NCBI GenBank assembly: GCA_964538085.1
Contig: CAZIDF010000017.1
Coordinates: 1 to 64,000, forward strand
Direction of reading: 5' to 3'
Length of the DNA: 64,000 bases
Source: G020348385 sp964538085
Lineage (GTDB): Bacteria > Acidobacteriota > Aminicenantia > Aminicenantales > Aminicenantaceae
In this document: piece by piece, positions 17,008 through 25,127 of the stretch
How positions within the stretch are numbered: position 1 is the stretch's first letter
How the letters are laid out: each line of letters starts with the position of its first letter
The notes under the pieces: generated by a model
Told to the model about the DNA's origin: nothing
Database searches by the model: none
The model's input: the letters and a program-made list of their open reading frames with translations, nothing else
Position numbers and translations under genes: made by a program

Positions 17008-17174
17008 GTTTTTTTCCCTATCTTAAGATTTAGTCTTCACGCCTGGAAGAATACGAGAAGGGTGGATTTTAGTAAATCGCCTAAGGGGATGATTCCAAGG
17101 GGGGTTTTATTGGGGTGTTTTTCACCCTTCGCGATGAGAAAGCTCACCGCGTTGGATTAATCAGGTTATGGGTT

Positions 17175-17747
17175 CTATTTTTTGCAGGGTATCCAAATTT
17201 CACCTTTTAGTTGCGAAGGTGGAGCATCCGGAGTTCCTGCTTCCAGGAAGGTCGCCAAGACCGGGCCGTCTTTGTTATACCCCTCGCCTTCCATCCATTG
17301 GAAAATATCGGCGATAGCTTCTCCCATTTCCTGATAGGGACCAGAGTAAGTGGTCCATGCCACAAGGGGATGTTGCCATACCTTTCTCTCCAGTTTAGTT
17401 TGTATCTCTTCTCGAGCTTGGATGTAGGCTTGCTCACCGATCGGAAATCCCATTTCCCACTCCATTTCCATGTCCTCAGGATCGTCTGGGCCAGGAACGG
17501 TGTGAAAGATGCCGATCATGGGTCCTTGGGGATTGACGTTCAGACTTTGTATCGTTGTGACCAGGTCGGTGATCACATCTTCGATATCAGATAAGGGCCC
17601 TTTGTGTCGCAGGCTTACATAAACAAAGGGTTCGATCTCTTTAAGTTCAGCCTCCTTTTTTCCCGAGGTTATGCCCACTCCGGTCACATTTTGCGCGGCA
17701 GTAAACATAAAACAAAGGACTATGACAAAGAGGATAGCTTTTTTCAC
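17175..17747 (-). CDS. exported GyrI-like small-molecule-binding domain protein
   Basis: A 190-residue protein. A GTG at 17747 preceded by AAGGAGG at the right distance is the best start; the reading frame extends further up but without a ribosome site. Residues 1-24 are a signal peptide. The rest resembles the GyrI/AraC effector-binding fold: an early strand with V-S-L-R-H-x-G-P, a central E-M-E-W-E-M-G-F-P and a late TTYSGPYQEMGEAIADIFQWM, followed by a strand ending EIWIPCKK. Such domains bind small ligands; in the periplasm it may act as a ligand carrier or sensor. No operon partners. Confidence 0.75.
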   Translation of the reverse strand: MKKAILFVIVLCFMFTAAQNVTGVGITSGKKEAELKEIEPFVYVSLRHKGPLSDIEDVITDLVTTIQSLNVNPQGPMIGIFHTVPGPDDPEDMEMEWEMGFPIGEQAYIQAREEIQTKLERKVWQHPLVAWTTYSGPYQEMGEAIADIFQWMEGEGYNKDGPVLATFLEAGTPDAPPSQLKGEIWIPCKK

Positions 17748-17872
17748 TTGAGGCCTCCTTCCGTTGTTCAATCTTCCCATCCCTATTAGTCGTACAGAGA
17801 AATGATAGTACAGCAAAGCGTCTAAAGCAAGTTTTCCTGGATTATTCGCAAAAAAGCTTTATATTGATAATT

Positions 17873-18367
17873 ATGATGAAAAACATAAGGCGAAAAGAAA
17901 AGGAGATCAGAGACAAACATGAGATGTTGGCAGTCATCATGAATGCCAAATACATCATAATCGCGATGTGTAAGGACAATGTACCCTACCTTGCTACGTT
18001 GAGTCATGGATACGATAAAGATCAATATTGTATCTATTTTCACTGTGCGAAGGAGGGGAAAAAAATAGATATCCTGAGTGAGAATAATTTAGTTTGGGGG
18101 CAAGCCCTTACGGACAGAGGTTATGTTCAGGGAGCCTGTGATCACCTGTATGCAACGACTCAGTTTATGGGCCGGGTTACGTTTATTGATGATATTGATG
18201 AAAAAAGGCACGCTCTTGAAGTTATGATACAAGCTCTCGAGAATGATCCTAATAAGGTTATGGAACGCCAGTTGAAGGAAGAATCTATCAAGGGAGTTCA
18301 GATCGGAAGAATCGATCTCGAATACATGAGCGGCAAAAAATCCGAAAAAGTCATCATTTCCATATAA
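17873..18367 (+). CDS. pyridoxamine 5'-phosphate oxidase-like flavin-binding protein
   Basis: A 164-residue protein of the split-barrel flavin-binding superfamily. Helpful segments are RRKEKEIRDKHEMLAVI at the start, Y-L-A-T-L-S-H-G-Y (strand with the FMN-phosphate contact region), YFHCAKEGKKIDILSENN and the late RIDLEYMSGKKSEK. The layout matches the small 'FMN-binding/nitroimidazole resistance-like' members, not true PdxH. The start is one of two adjacent ATGs (17873 or 17876); neither has a clear Shine-Dalgarno sequence. Divergent from the GyrI-like gene with only 125 bases between them. Substrate unknown. Confidence 0.75.
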   Translation: MMKNIRRKEKEIRDKHEMLAVIMNAKYIIIAMCKDNVPYLATLSHGYDKDQYCIYFHCAKEGKKIDILSENNLVWGQALTDRGYVQGACDHLYATTQFMGRVTFIDDIDEKRHALEVMIQALENDPNKVMERQLKEESIKGVQIGRIDLEYMSGKKSEKVIISI

Positions 18368-18501
18368 ATGATTCAGGCAGCCGATGTGGTGAGATCGGCT
18401 TGCTCGAAGGGTAAAAACTGTTGATAAGTTAAATAAATTAGTTTGTTAATTTGTTTTTTGAATGAATGATGCCAGCAACAGTTTTTATAAATGATCCAGG
18501 C
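18364..18501. repeat. nested inverted and direct repeats between convergent genes
   Basis: A near-identical 15-base direct repeat (ATAAATGATYCAGGC at 18364-18378 and 18487-18501) brackets 108 bases. Inside, AAAAACTGTTG (18413-18423) pairs with CAACAGTTTTT (18476-18486), which abuts the right direct repeat, and a separate 7-bp stem AGCCGAT/ATCGGCT lies at 18379-18400. The repeats touch both gene ends (stop codons near 18365 and 18501). It could be a tiny mobile-element footprint or a bidirectional terminator region. Confidence 0.4.
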
Positions 18502-19166
18502 TAGGTGATGTTTTTGTGGTAGCGGGTGTACAGACTAATGACGGGATTGTGGCCAGTGAATCGATCCTTCACTATCAGTGTTGTAACGGGGGAATCGGAG
18601 TGTTGGGTGAAAAGCATGTCATGTCCGACACACAGCCCGACTAAAATATTGAAGGTTGTTCCCGCTTGATTCAGAAGTTCGGCCTGAAGGATGGGATTGC
18701 AGGTCGATTCGAATTTTTCTGGTGACCGGATTTTGTATTCAGCCGGGATCCCCACATCCTCTTTGTCGATACCTCCACAGGAACAGATCACCGATATGAC
18801 TTCAAGGTCATGTCCTTCCAGAATGGCATGTGTCCTCGCTGCTTCATCGCTCAGTCCGCTGCAGAACGCCATGCCGAGCTTTTTCGCTCCTAGTTTTTTT
18901 GCGAATTCGGCAATTTCTCTAATGCGAGGTCTCACAGGGATGATTTTTCCTTGTTCTCGAGCTGCTTGTTCATCATACGCTTCCTTTTCGGTCAAGGCAG
19001 CGCTCAGGAAAAATTCTTTTATATCAACGGCACTATATTTTTTTTCGACATTATGAATGAGGTCCTTATAATTCTTCATCGGACAGAAGCCCGGCAGTTT
19101 TTCATCTTCGGTTATTCCATCGTGACAAAATTTGGGTTTACATAATGCGCATTTTGGGTTCTTCAT
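18501..19166 (-). CDS. DUF1847 cysteine-rich metal-binding protein
   Basis: A 221-residue protein with the features of the DUF1847 family: an N-terminal cysteine cluster (C-x2-C-x4-C, CALCKPKFC, then C at about 28), the central KKLGMAFCSGLSDEAARTHAIL and a later VISVICSCGGIDKEDVGI with paired cysteines, then CNPILQAELLN and LVGLCVGHDMLF. The conserved cysteines suggest bound metal or an iron-sulfur cluster. The biochemical role of the family is not established. GGAGGG precedes the ATG. Its start lies 19 bases downstream of the S9 peptidase stop, so it may be the third gene of that unit. Confidence 0.85.
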   Translation of the reverse strand: MKNPKCALCKPKFCHDGITEDEKLPGFCPMKNYKDLIHNVEKKYSAVDIKEFFLSAALTEKEAYDEQAAREQGKIIPVRPRIREIAEFAKKLGAKKLGMAFCSGLSDEAARTHAILEGHDLEVISVICSCGGIDKEDVGIPAEYKIRSPEKFESTCNPILQAELLNQAGTTFNILVGLCVGHDMLFTQHSDSPVTTLIVKDRFTGHNPVISLYTRYHKNIT

Positions 19167-19185
19167 TATCCCTCCGATCCCTCAT

Positions 19186-21816
19186 TTAGTTATTTGGATA
19201 AAGATAGTACCACCACTCGGGCTCATCCTTGAGCCACCTGTCAAACCAAGCCATGATGGTTCTTGTCCAGATTTTTCTTTTATTGTAGGTCATGATGTAG
19301 TGGTTTTGGTCGAGGATTTGGATGTATTCGACCTCTCTCCCCAGAATTTTAAGAGCCGTAAAAAGCTGCATGCTCTCCCCTGGAGGCACGTTCGTGTCCT
19401 CAGCGCCATGTAGGAGGAGCATCGGAGTCGTGATTTTGTCGGCGTTAAATAATGCACTCTGGTTGATGAAAATGTCCTTACGATTCCAAGGATAGCTATT
19501 GGCAGCCGCATATGCGGAGTATTCATACCCGGTGTAACCTTCGCCCCAGTAACTGGAGATGGAACTGATGCCCGCGTGAGCAACAGCAGCAGAAAAGTGG
19601 TTTGTTCTCGTCTGGATGATCATTGTTATAAATCCACCGTAGGATGCTCCGATGCATCCTAATCTCCTTTGATCGATAAAGGGGTGTTCAGCTAAAAACT
19701 TATTGACTCCTTCGATAATTTCATCGGCGACGATGATACCCCAATCATTGACATGATAGGCGGAAAAATCCTGTCCGTATCCGATGGCCCCGCTTGGCTG
19801 GAGCACATAGACGACATATCCCTGAGCGGCCCAAAGATTTTTTGGATAACGTCCTCCAAACTCCCTCGTGGTCGGTGTGACCCCTCCATAATAATTCACG
19901 ATCAAAGGATACTTTTTTTTAGGATCAAAATCAGGAGGATAATATACCCTCCCGTCTATCAGTTGGTCTTTTTTGTTCCTGAAGGTCCAGCGTTCCACTT
20001 TCCCGAATGTGACATCAGCAAATTCCTTCTGGGCAGGATCGTGCAACACCTGGGATTTTTTGTTCTTCAAATTTAGAACATAGGTTTTGGGAGGAATGGA
20101 AGCACTGGATCCAGTGAACACGGCCATCTGATTATCATGGGAAAGCTCGAACCGCTCGATGATATCCACGCCACTGGGAATGAAAAGATAATTTTTCTTT
20201 TCAATATCATACCTGTACAAGCGACCGAAGGAGTGGTCTGTCGTTAGGAAGTAGATGGCATTTTCTGTATGGTCCCAGAAAGCTTCTTGGATCGAAGGGT
20301 CGAATTCTTTAGAGATGGGCTCTACATCTTTTGTTTCAGGATCGAAAATGAAGGCCTGAATATCGAATTCATTGGGAATCAAATCACCGGTAAGATTTTG
20401 ACCTTTCTCATCGAAAGTGGAAGGGCCTCCCAGAATGAGGATTCTGGTGCCGTCAGCGCTCCATTGCGCCTGTGTGAACCATCTTCCCTCCCAAAGCAGC
20501 TTGTTTTCTAAGGTTCTTAAGTCGAGATAGTAGAGTTCGGTTTTCAAAAAAGGCCGCTGTGTTTCATCGACTATCGCGCGGGTGTAGAGGAGCTTTTTTC
20601 CATTCGGGCTGATGCTGTTGAGTGAAGTCGAAAATTCGCCAGCTGTTAGCTTCTGGCGGACACCATCTTCGAGGTTGATCTTGTACAGATAAGATTTATT
20701 CCTAGCCCAAGGTTTTCGGTCATCTAGATTTCTCAGGCGTTTTACTCCTGGCCTGTCCTCTTCTCCTTTTTCCGAGACGGAGTAGATGATACATGTTCCG
20801 TCTGGGGCCCAGGTGTGACTCCCAAAATCTTTTATATTCTCTAAAAGAGGGATTGTAGTGCCCTTTTCTAGGTCGGTGATCCAGAGGGTTACTCCAGAAT
20901 TATTTTGAGTTGTGTAAGAAAATTTTTTTTCTATTGGAGCCCAATAAATCCTGGACAGCGATGTCCCTCCTCGGTAGGTCTGGAGGAGTCGATTCTCTGA
21001 TACATTATATAATTCAACCCAGGCTTCAGAATCGTCGCTTGGAGGAAGAGCTTTGCGCACAGAAACAGTAACCAAGGTGCCGTCCGGAGAGATAGAGGCC
21101 CCTGTGACCGTTGGAACATCCAGCAGATGGTACAGGCTCATATTCTGCTCATGGGATGAGGTTAAGGTGGGCGGCGGGGAAAGGTAGTTTTTGTCAATGG
21201 AGATCGTTCCCTTCAACGTCCATTCCTCATCGGTACTGGGATCATACACCGATTTGACGATGAGAAGATGTTTCCCGGTTTCCAGGCTCAGGTCGGTCGA
21301 AACTTTTTTTCGGTTGGTTGCGCTGTTATCGCCATTACTTTCGACATTTAATTTTGTGATACAGATTCTCCCGTCGACACACAGGTGATAGGCTTGAGGG
21401 CTTTGGATGGTGACTCTTGCTCTTGTCCATCGTTTTACGTCCAAATATGTTCCGAAATAAGCGATGGCGGGGTGGTTTTTGTCTCCGATAAGAGAAACGC
21501 CGTTTTCCCCTGATTGAATCTCTCGCCAGCGGGATAGAGTCCCGTCATGCCATCGTAAAGAGTTTCCAGCTGAAGGTATCAGCTTGGAATTGTCGACTTG
21601 ATGAAATTTTATCAAGTTTTCGATGAGTTGTTCTTTTTTGTAATCCTCTAATAGAGCTGGTAAAGGATTGGGGAATGGTCCAAGAAGGAGCCAATCGGCG
21701 ATGGCTATTTCTGTTGCATTTTCTTGTTCTTCCTGGAATTTGGAAGCGCTAACAAAAGGAATCAAAAACAAGAGCAGCAGGAGAGAAAGAACGCTGGACC
21801 AATGTGTTTTGTTCAT
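19186..21816 (-). CDS. exported S9-family prolyl oligopeptidase (DPP IV-like)
   Basis: An 876-residue protein with a signal peptide (about 1-25). A long beta-propeller region follows (roughly 240-600, with TolB/WD-like W-S-x-D-G-T repeats), then a C-terminal alpha/beta-hydrolase peptidase domain. The catalytic triad is visible as Ser725 in GASYGGF, Asp in LLHGAEDTNVPP and His in DQNHYIM. Members remove dipeptides or cleave oligopeptides next to proline or other small residues, usually in the periplasm. An extra N-terminal beta domain (about 100-210) precedes the propeller. It lies 14 bases after a second S9 gene, indicating co-transcription for peptide breakdown. Confidence 0.9.
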   Translation of the reverse strand: MNKTHWSSVLSLLLLLFLIPFVSASKFQEEQENATEIAIADWLLLGPFPNPLPALLEDYKKEQLIENLIKFHQVDNSKLIPSAGNSLRWHDGTLSRWREIQSGENGVSLIGDKNHPAIAYFGTYLDVKRWTRARVTIQSPQAYHLCVDGRICITKLNVESNGDNSATNRKKVSTDLSLETGKHLLIVKSVYDPSTDEEWTLKGTISIDKNYLSPPPTLTSSHEQNMSLYHLLDVPTVTGASISPDGTLVTVSVRKALPPSDDSEAWVELYNVSENRLLQTYRGGTSLSRIYWAPIEKKFSYTTQNNSGVTLWITDLEKGTTIPLLENIKDFGSHTWAPDGTCIIYSVSEKGEEDRPGVKRLRNLDDRKPWARNKSYLYKINLEDGVRQKLTAGEFSTSLNSISPNGKKLLYTRAIVDETQRPFLKTELYYLDLRTLENKLLWEGRWFTQAQWSADGTRILILGGPSTFDEKGQNLTGDLIPNEFDIQAFIFDPETKDVEPISKEFDPSIQEAFWDHTENAIYFLTTDHSFGRLYRYDIEKKNYLFIPSGVDIIERFELSHDNQMAVFTGSSASIPPKTYVLNLKNKKSQVLHDPAQKEFADVTFGKVERWTFRNKKDQLIDGRVYYPPDFDPKKKYPLIVNYYGGVTPTTREFGGRYPKNLWAAQGYVVYVLQPSGAIGYGQDFSAYHVNDWGIIVADEIIEGVNKFLAEHPFIDQRRLGCIGASYGGFITMIIQTRTNHFSAAVAHAGISSISSYWGEGYTGYEYSAYAAANSYPWNRKDIFINQSALFNADKITTPMLLLHGAEDTNVPPGESMQLFTALKILGREVEYIQILDQNHYIMTYNKRKIWTRTIMAWFDRWLKDEPEWWYYLYPNN

Positions 21817-21830
21817 TTCATTTTTGTTAT

Positions 21831-24224
21831 CTATTTCTTGTTTTTGACGTACTTATCGAACCATTCGAACATCTCGGCGAGCACATGAAGGACAGACTCT
21901 CGTGCTCTATACCCGTGGCTTTCATTGGGAAGCATGACCAGCCGTGCTGTGGCACCATGACCTTTCAAAGCATGATAGAGCCGTTGAGACTGAATCGGGA
22001 AGGTTCCAGAATTATTATCAGCCTCACCATGAATAAGGAGGATGGGTTCATTGATTTTGTCGGCGTGCATGAACGGGGATAATTTGAAATAGATCTCAGG
22101 AGCTTGCCAGAGGGTTCTCCTTTCACTCTGGAAACCGAATGGTGTTAGTGTTCTGTTGTAAGCTCCGCTTCGAGCTACCCCAGCTGCCAGGAGGTCGCAG
22201 TGGGCGAGCAGGTTGGCTGTCATGAAAGCGCCATAGCTGTGACCGCCTACACCGACTCGCTTGGGATCGATAATGCCCATGGAATCCAGCTTGTCGATCG
22301 CGGCCTTCAGGCTGGAGACGATCTGTTCGACAAAGGTGTCGTTCATGGTCTCGGGATCACCGATAACGGGCATTTGGGCGCCATCGAGGACCGCATATCC
22401 TTGCGTTACATAAAAAAGTTGGGATATCCCTCTAAAAAAAGTGAAGCGATGTTCAGATCCTCTGATCTGCCCGGCAACCCTTGGGTCCTGGTATTCTAGG
22501 GGGTAAGCCCAGATCACACAGGGTAGCCTTTCTCCTTCTTTATAGTCAGGAGGAAGGTACAATGTGCCTGAAAGTTCGACCCCATCTTCCCGGGTGTACT
22601 TGATGAGCTGTTTCTTCATTCCGGTTAGCTGGGGAGCGGGATCCTCGAATTCTGTCAGAGCCTGCTTTTTTTTATTTTTCAGATCATAGAGGTAATAATT
22701 GGGAGGTTCGGTTTTGGATTCATACTGGGTGATGATTTGATTCCTGGATTCCCCCACAAAATCCACAAAAGATTCGTAGCTTCCCTCGCTGCACTGGAAC
22801 AGCCTCTTCTTCTCCATCGTTTCGATGTTCATCTTGTCCAGGAAGGGCATGTCTCCTTTTGGAGACGAGCCGCTTCCAGAAAGATAGATCCAGTCCTTAT
22901 CCTTGAGTATGACACGTTCTCCGTTTAGAGTTGATATGGAAACAGGGCGCCCCGGATCGTTGTAACGGTCTTGGGAGTCCATATCGATGATTTTTTTCGG
23001 GGCCTGGCTCGGGTCATCGATATTCACCAGGTATGTGGTTCGCCATCTTTTTTTCCAATAGCGTTCCGAGATCAAAGCCAAACCTTCTTGTTGCAACCAG
23101 GAGATTCCGCCATAGCGCTCTTTGATCTTCATGATTTCCTTAGGCTCGGCCGTGAAGGGAGCAGATTGAGTCATCAACTTGTCCCTGTAAGGAGCCTCTT
23201 TTTCTGGATCTCCGCTATCCAGGGCTTCGACCCACACGAGTGTGGCGGGCTTGAGAGGTCTCCATTCTACAGATCTCGATCCAGTGGGGACACCTCCGAT
23301 CGGAACTTCGTCTTCTAAAGGACGGTCAGCGAAGAGATGGACAAGATTTCCGTCTCTGTCCCATATTTCTTCACTGTGAGGGAAGGAGAAGTAGGGAACG
23401 CTAAATGAATAGGGCTCTTTAACTCTGTAGACCAAAAGCAGTTTTCCATCAGGTGAGGGATCGGCATAGAGGTAAACACCAGGTTCTCCGATTTTTCGGC
23501 TTTTCCCGGATACAATGTCGATTTCATGAATCTGAGATGTGGCATAATATTTGAAAAGTTTTGCGTCATGAGGAGTCTGAAGCAGGTCTTGATAAGTCCG
23601 GACTTTTGCGAATCGTCCCAAGGTTTCCTGGATATTGGGGCCGATGGGTATTTCGGATTTTATCGGTGGATCACCGCGGTCTTCCAGAATGGCATAAACC
23701 AGGATTTTATTACCCGGGAGCCATGAGAATCCAGAATTTACGGTGGAATTGAGGGTGGGCCCAGTGATTGCCTTGGCCTTACCTGTTGTAACGTCCGCAA
23801 TCCAAAGTTCGAATCCTGTTTCTTTCAATAGGGGAAAGGCCAGCCATTTTCCGTCAAACGACCATCGAGGAAAATCCAGTTTTGCCCCTTCAGGGAGAGC
23901 GATCCGCGTTTCTTTTCCATCCTTCAGGGATTTTAGGACCAATCCTGTGGTGAAAAATGTCTGTTGTCGGCTGTTGTAGTTCGGCGTAATCCTTGTTCCG
24001 GCAATCCTGAGCAGGGGTTGAGACATGTATGCGATCGAGGGCATGGATTCGGACTCTGAAAGGAGCATGAAATCTCCGGTCGGATTCAAGCTTGCTCGAG
24101 GTAATGGCGGTGCGTCGACTATATCGATCACTTCTTTGGGTGGCAACTTGTAGGGTTCCTGGGAAAATCCAAAGCCTGCCAGAAATCCTAGAATAAAAAG
24201 GATGATTAGGATTTTTTTTCTCAC
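21831..24224 (-). CDS. exported S9-family peptidase
   Basis: A 797-residue protein. The start is GTG at 24224, preceded by AGGAGGG; the frame extends a few codons further but without support. Residues 1-22 are a signal peptide, the middle is a beta-propeller, and the C-terminal hydrolase domain carries Ser663 in GGHSYGAF, an acidic residue in LLIHGEADNNSG and His in PNESHGY. The sequence resembles glutamyl-endopeptidase-like/acylaminoacyl-type S9 enzymes, but the specificity is not certain. It is the first gene of the S9-S9-DUF1847 unit, with 155 bases between it and the GYD gene above. Confidence 0.88.
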   Translation of the reverse strand: MRKKILIILFILGFLAGFGFSQEPYKLPPKEVIDIVDAPPLPRASLNPTGDFMLLSESESMPSIAYMSQPLLRIAGTRITPNYNSRQQTFFTTGLVLKSLKDGKETRIALPEGAKLDFPRWSFDGKWLAFPLLKETGFELWIADVTTGKAKAITGPTLNSTVNSGFSWLPGNKILVYAILEDRGDPPIKSEIPIGPNIQETLGRFAKVRTYQDLLQTPHDAKLFKYYATSQIHEIDIVSGKSRKIGEPGVYLYADPSPDGKLLLVYRVKEPYSFSVPYFSFPHSEEIWDRDGNLVHLFADRPLEDEVPIGGVPTGSRSVEWRPLKPATLVWVEALDSGDPEKEAPYRDKLMTQSAPFTAEPKEIMKIKERYGGISWLQQEGLALISERYWKKRWRTTYLVNIDDPSQAPKKIIDMDSQDRYNDPGRPVSISTLNGERVILKDKDWIYLSGSGSSPKGDMPFLDKMNIETMEKKRLFQCSEGSYESFVDFVGESRNQIITQYESKTEPPNYYLYDLKNKKKQALTEFEDPAPQLTGMKKQLIKYTREDGVELSGTLYLPPDYKEGERLPCVIWAYPLEYQDPRVAGQIRGSEHRFTFFRGISQLFYVTQGYAVLDGAQMPVIGDPETMNDTFVEQIVSSLKAAIDKLDSMGIIDPKRVGVGGHSYGAFMTANLLAHCDLLAAGVARSGAYNRTLTPFGFQSERRTLWQAPEIYFKLSPFMHADKINEPILLIHGEADNNSGTFPIQSQRLYHALKGHGATARLVMLPNESHGYRARESVLHVLAEMFEWFDKYVKNKK

Positions 24225-24382
24225 GTTTCTCCCTCCTGAAAGCAAAGTATTCTTCCAAAAAAATGTAGTGGTAGTGATACTGAAAGATTATCTTAGCTGA
24301 TTGGGCTTCCAATTGCAATTTCTCGCAGGTTTGCACACACCGAAAATATCCTGTGAAAAAATGCTGTGCCCAGGGTCGGTTA

Positions 24383-24670
24383 TCACATCATATCGAGGAA
24401 TTCCTGCCAGGGAAAGGCAGTCAATGTTTCAGTCGTGGAGTGGCCATAAGCACGGATGATCATGGCAGCTTTTGCGATTTGTTCCGGAACATCTGACTCG
24501 ACGATATCGATAACATCGAATCGACCCATCGTGGAGCAGCTTTGTTTCCACTCGACATCTGGACATTCGCTTTTGATTTTGGCTGCTACCCTCTCGGCGA
24601 TCTTCTTGAACTCGTAAGGATCGCTGAAAGCCTGAGGAGAGATTTTGCTGAGAATGATGTATGTAGACAT
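24383..24670 (-). CDS. GYD domain protein
   Basis: A 95-residue protein with the GYD-family pattern: N-terminal strand STYIILSKISPQA, a helix ending in R-V-A-A-K-I, and the strand SCSTMGRFDVIDIVESDV, in which the family name motif G-R-F/Y-D occurs. The fold is a ferredoxin-like dimeric barrel. The function is not established; members are often found near metabolic genes. The ATG at 24670 is preceded by GGAGG. Probably the first gene of a short transcript with nothing clearly linked. Confidence 0.82.
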   Translation of the reverse strand: MSTYIILSKISPQAFSDPYEFKKIAERVAAKIKSECPDVEWKQSCSTMGRFDVIDIVESDVPEQIAKAAMIIRAYGHSTTETLTAFPWQEFLDMM

Positions 24671-24733
24671 ATGCTTCCCTCCAAGTATAACGAAATATCG
24701 AACAAACAGCATTAAGCTGAAAATTCACGCTTG

Positions 24734-24934
24734 TCAAGGTGTCTGTTTTTTCCCCTCGAGAAAAACAATCAGGTCTTCTTCGTTGACCCACCACTGCCGG
24801 CCGATTTTCTGGGCTTTGATCTTGCCTGTACCTAGCAGTTTGAGGGCTGTTACCCGGCTGATCTGGAGTTTTTCCTGGAGGTCCTTCAGATTATACTGCT
24901 GAATGACCTTGCTTCCCAACCATATGGTCCTCAT
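24734..24934 (-). CDS. excisionase-type helix-turn-helix DNA-binding protein
   Basis: A 66-residue protein made almost entirely of one MerR/excisionase-like winged helix-turn-helix (HTH_17): Y-N-L-K-D-L-Q-E-K-L-x-I-S-R-V-T-A-L-K-L-L, then the wing GKIKAQKIGRQWWVNEEDL. Such proteins act as small transcription factors or plasmid/phage excisionases. There are no integrase or phage genes nearby, so a regulator is more likely. The region just before its start holds two identical 10-bp direct repeats exactly 20 bases apart, a good candidate for its own operator. Confidence 0.85.
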   Translation of the reverse strand: MRTIWLGSKVIQQYNLKDLQEKLQISRVTALKLLGTGKIKAQKIGRQWWVNEEDLIVFLEGKKQTP

Positions 24935-24948
24935 CGATAATCCTTAAA

Positions 24949-24978
24949 ATTTACTTAAATATATATTTATTTACTTAA
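24949..24978. promoter_or_regulatory. twin direct-repeat operator candidate
   Basis: ATTTACTTAA occurs at 24949-24958 and 24969-24978, exactly 20 bases apart, i.e. on the same face of the helix. They lie 15 and 35 bases upstream of the HTH gene's ATG and in the shared divergent region with the M14 peptidase gene. The surrounding AT-rich stretch (24941-25000) also contains the likely promoter. Confidence 0.5.
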
Positions 24979-25127
24979 TTTAACTATATTATCTGTAGAT
25001 AAATACTAAAAGTCAAGCCTTCTGCCAAAATATTTTGCTCCCTCTCTTGACATATGGGAAGAATTTCATTAGTTTTTTCTCGCATCTCTAATGAGGAGAA
25101 CACTTTTCGGCATTAAAGGAGGCAAAA

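Noticed and set aside
18379..18400. AGCCGAT/ATCGGCT hairpin as an intrinsic terminator
   Set aside because: No T-run follows on either strand.
24734..24934. Prophage or integrative element marked by the excisionase-like gene
   Set aside because: No integrase, phage gene, tRNA or attachment-site duplication was seen around it.
25047..25075. TTGACA with TAGTTT as promoter of the first M14 gene
   Set aside because: The -35 box is perfect but the -10 box matches only 3 of 6 bases, so I could not support it as a promoter.
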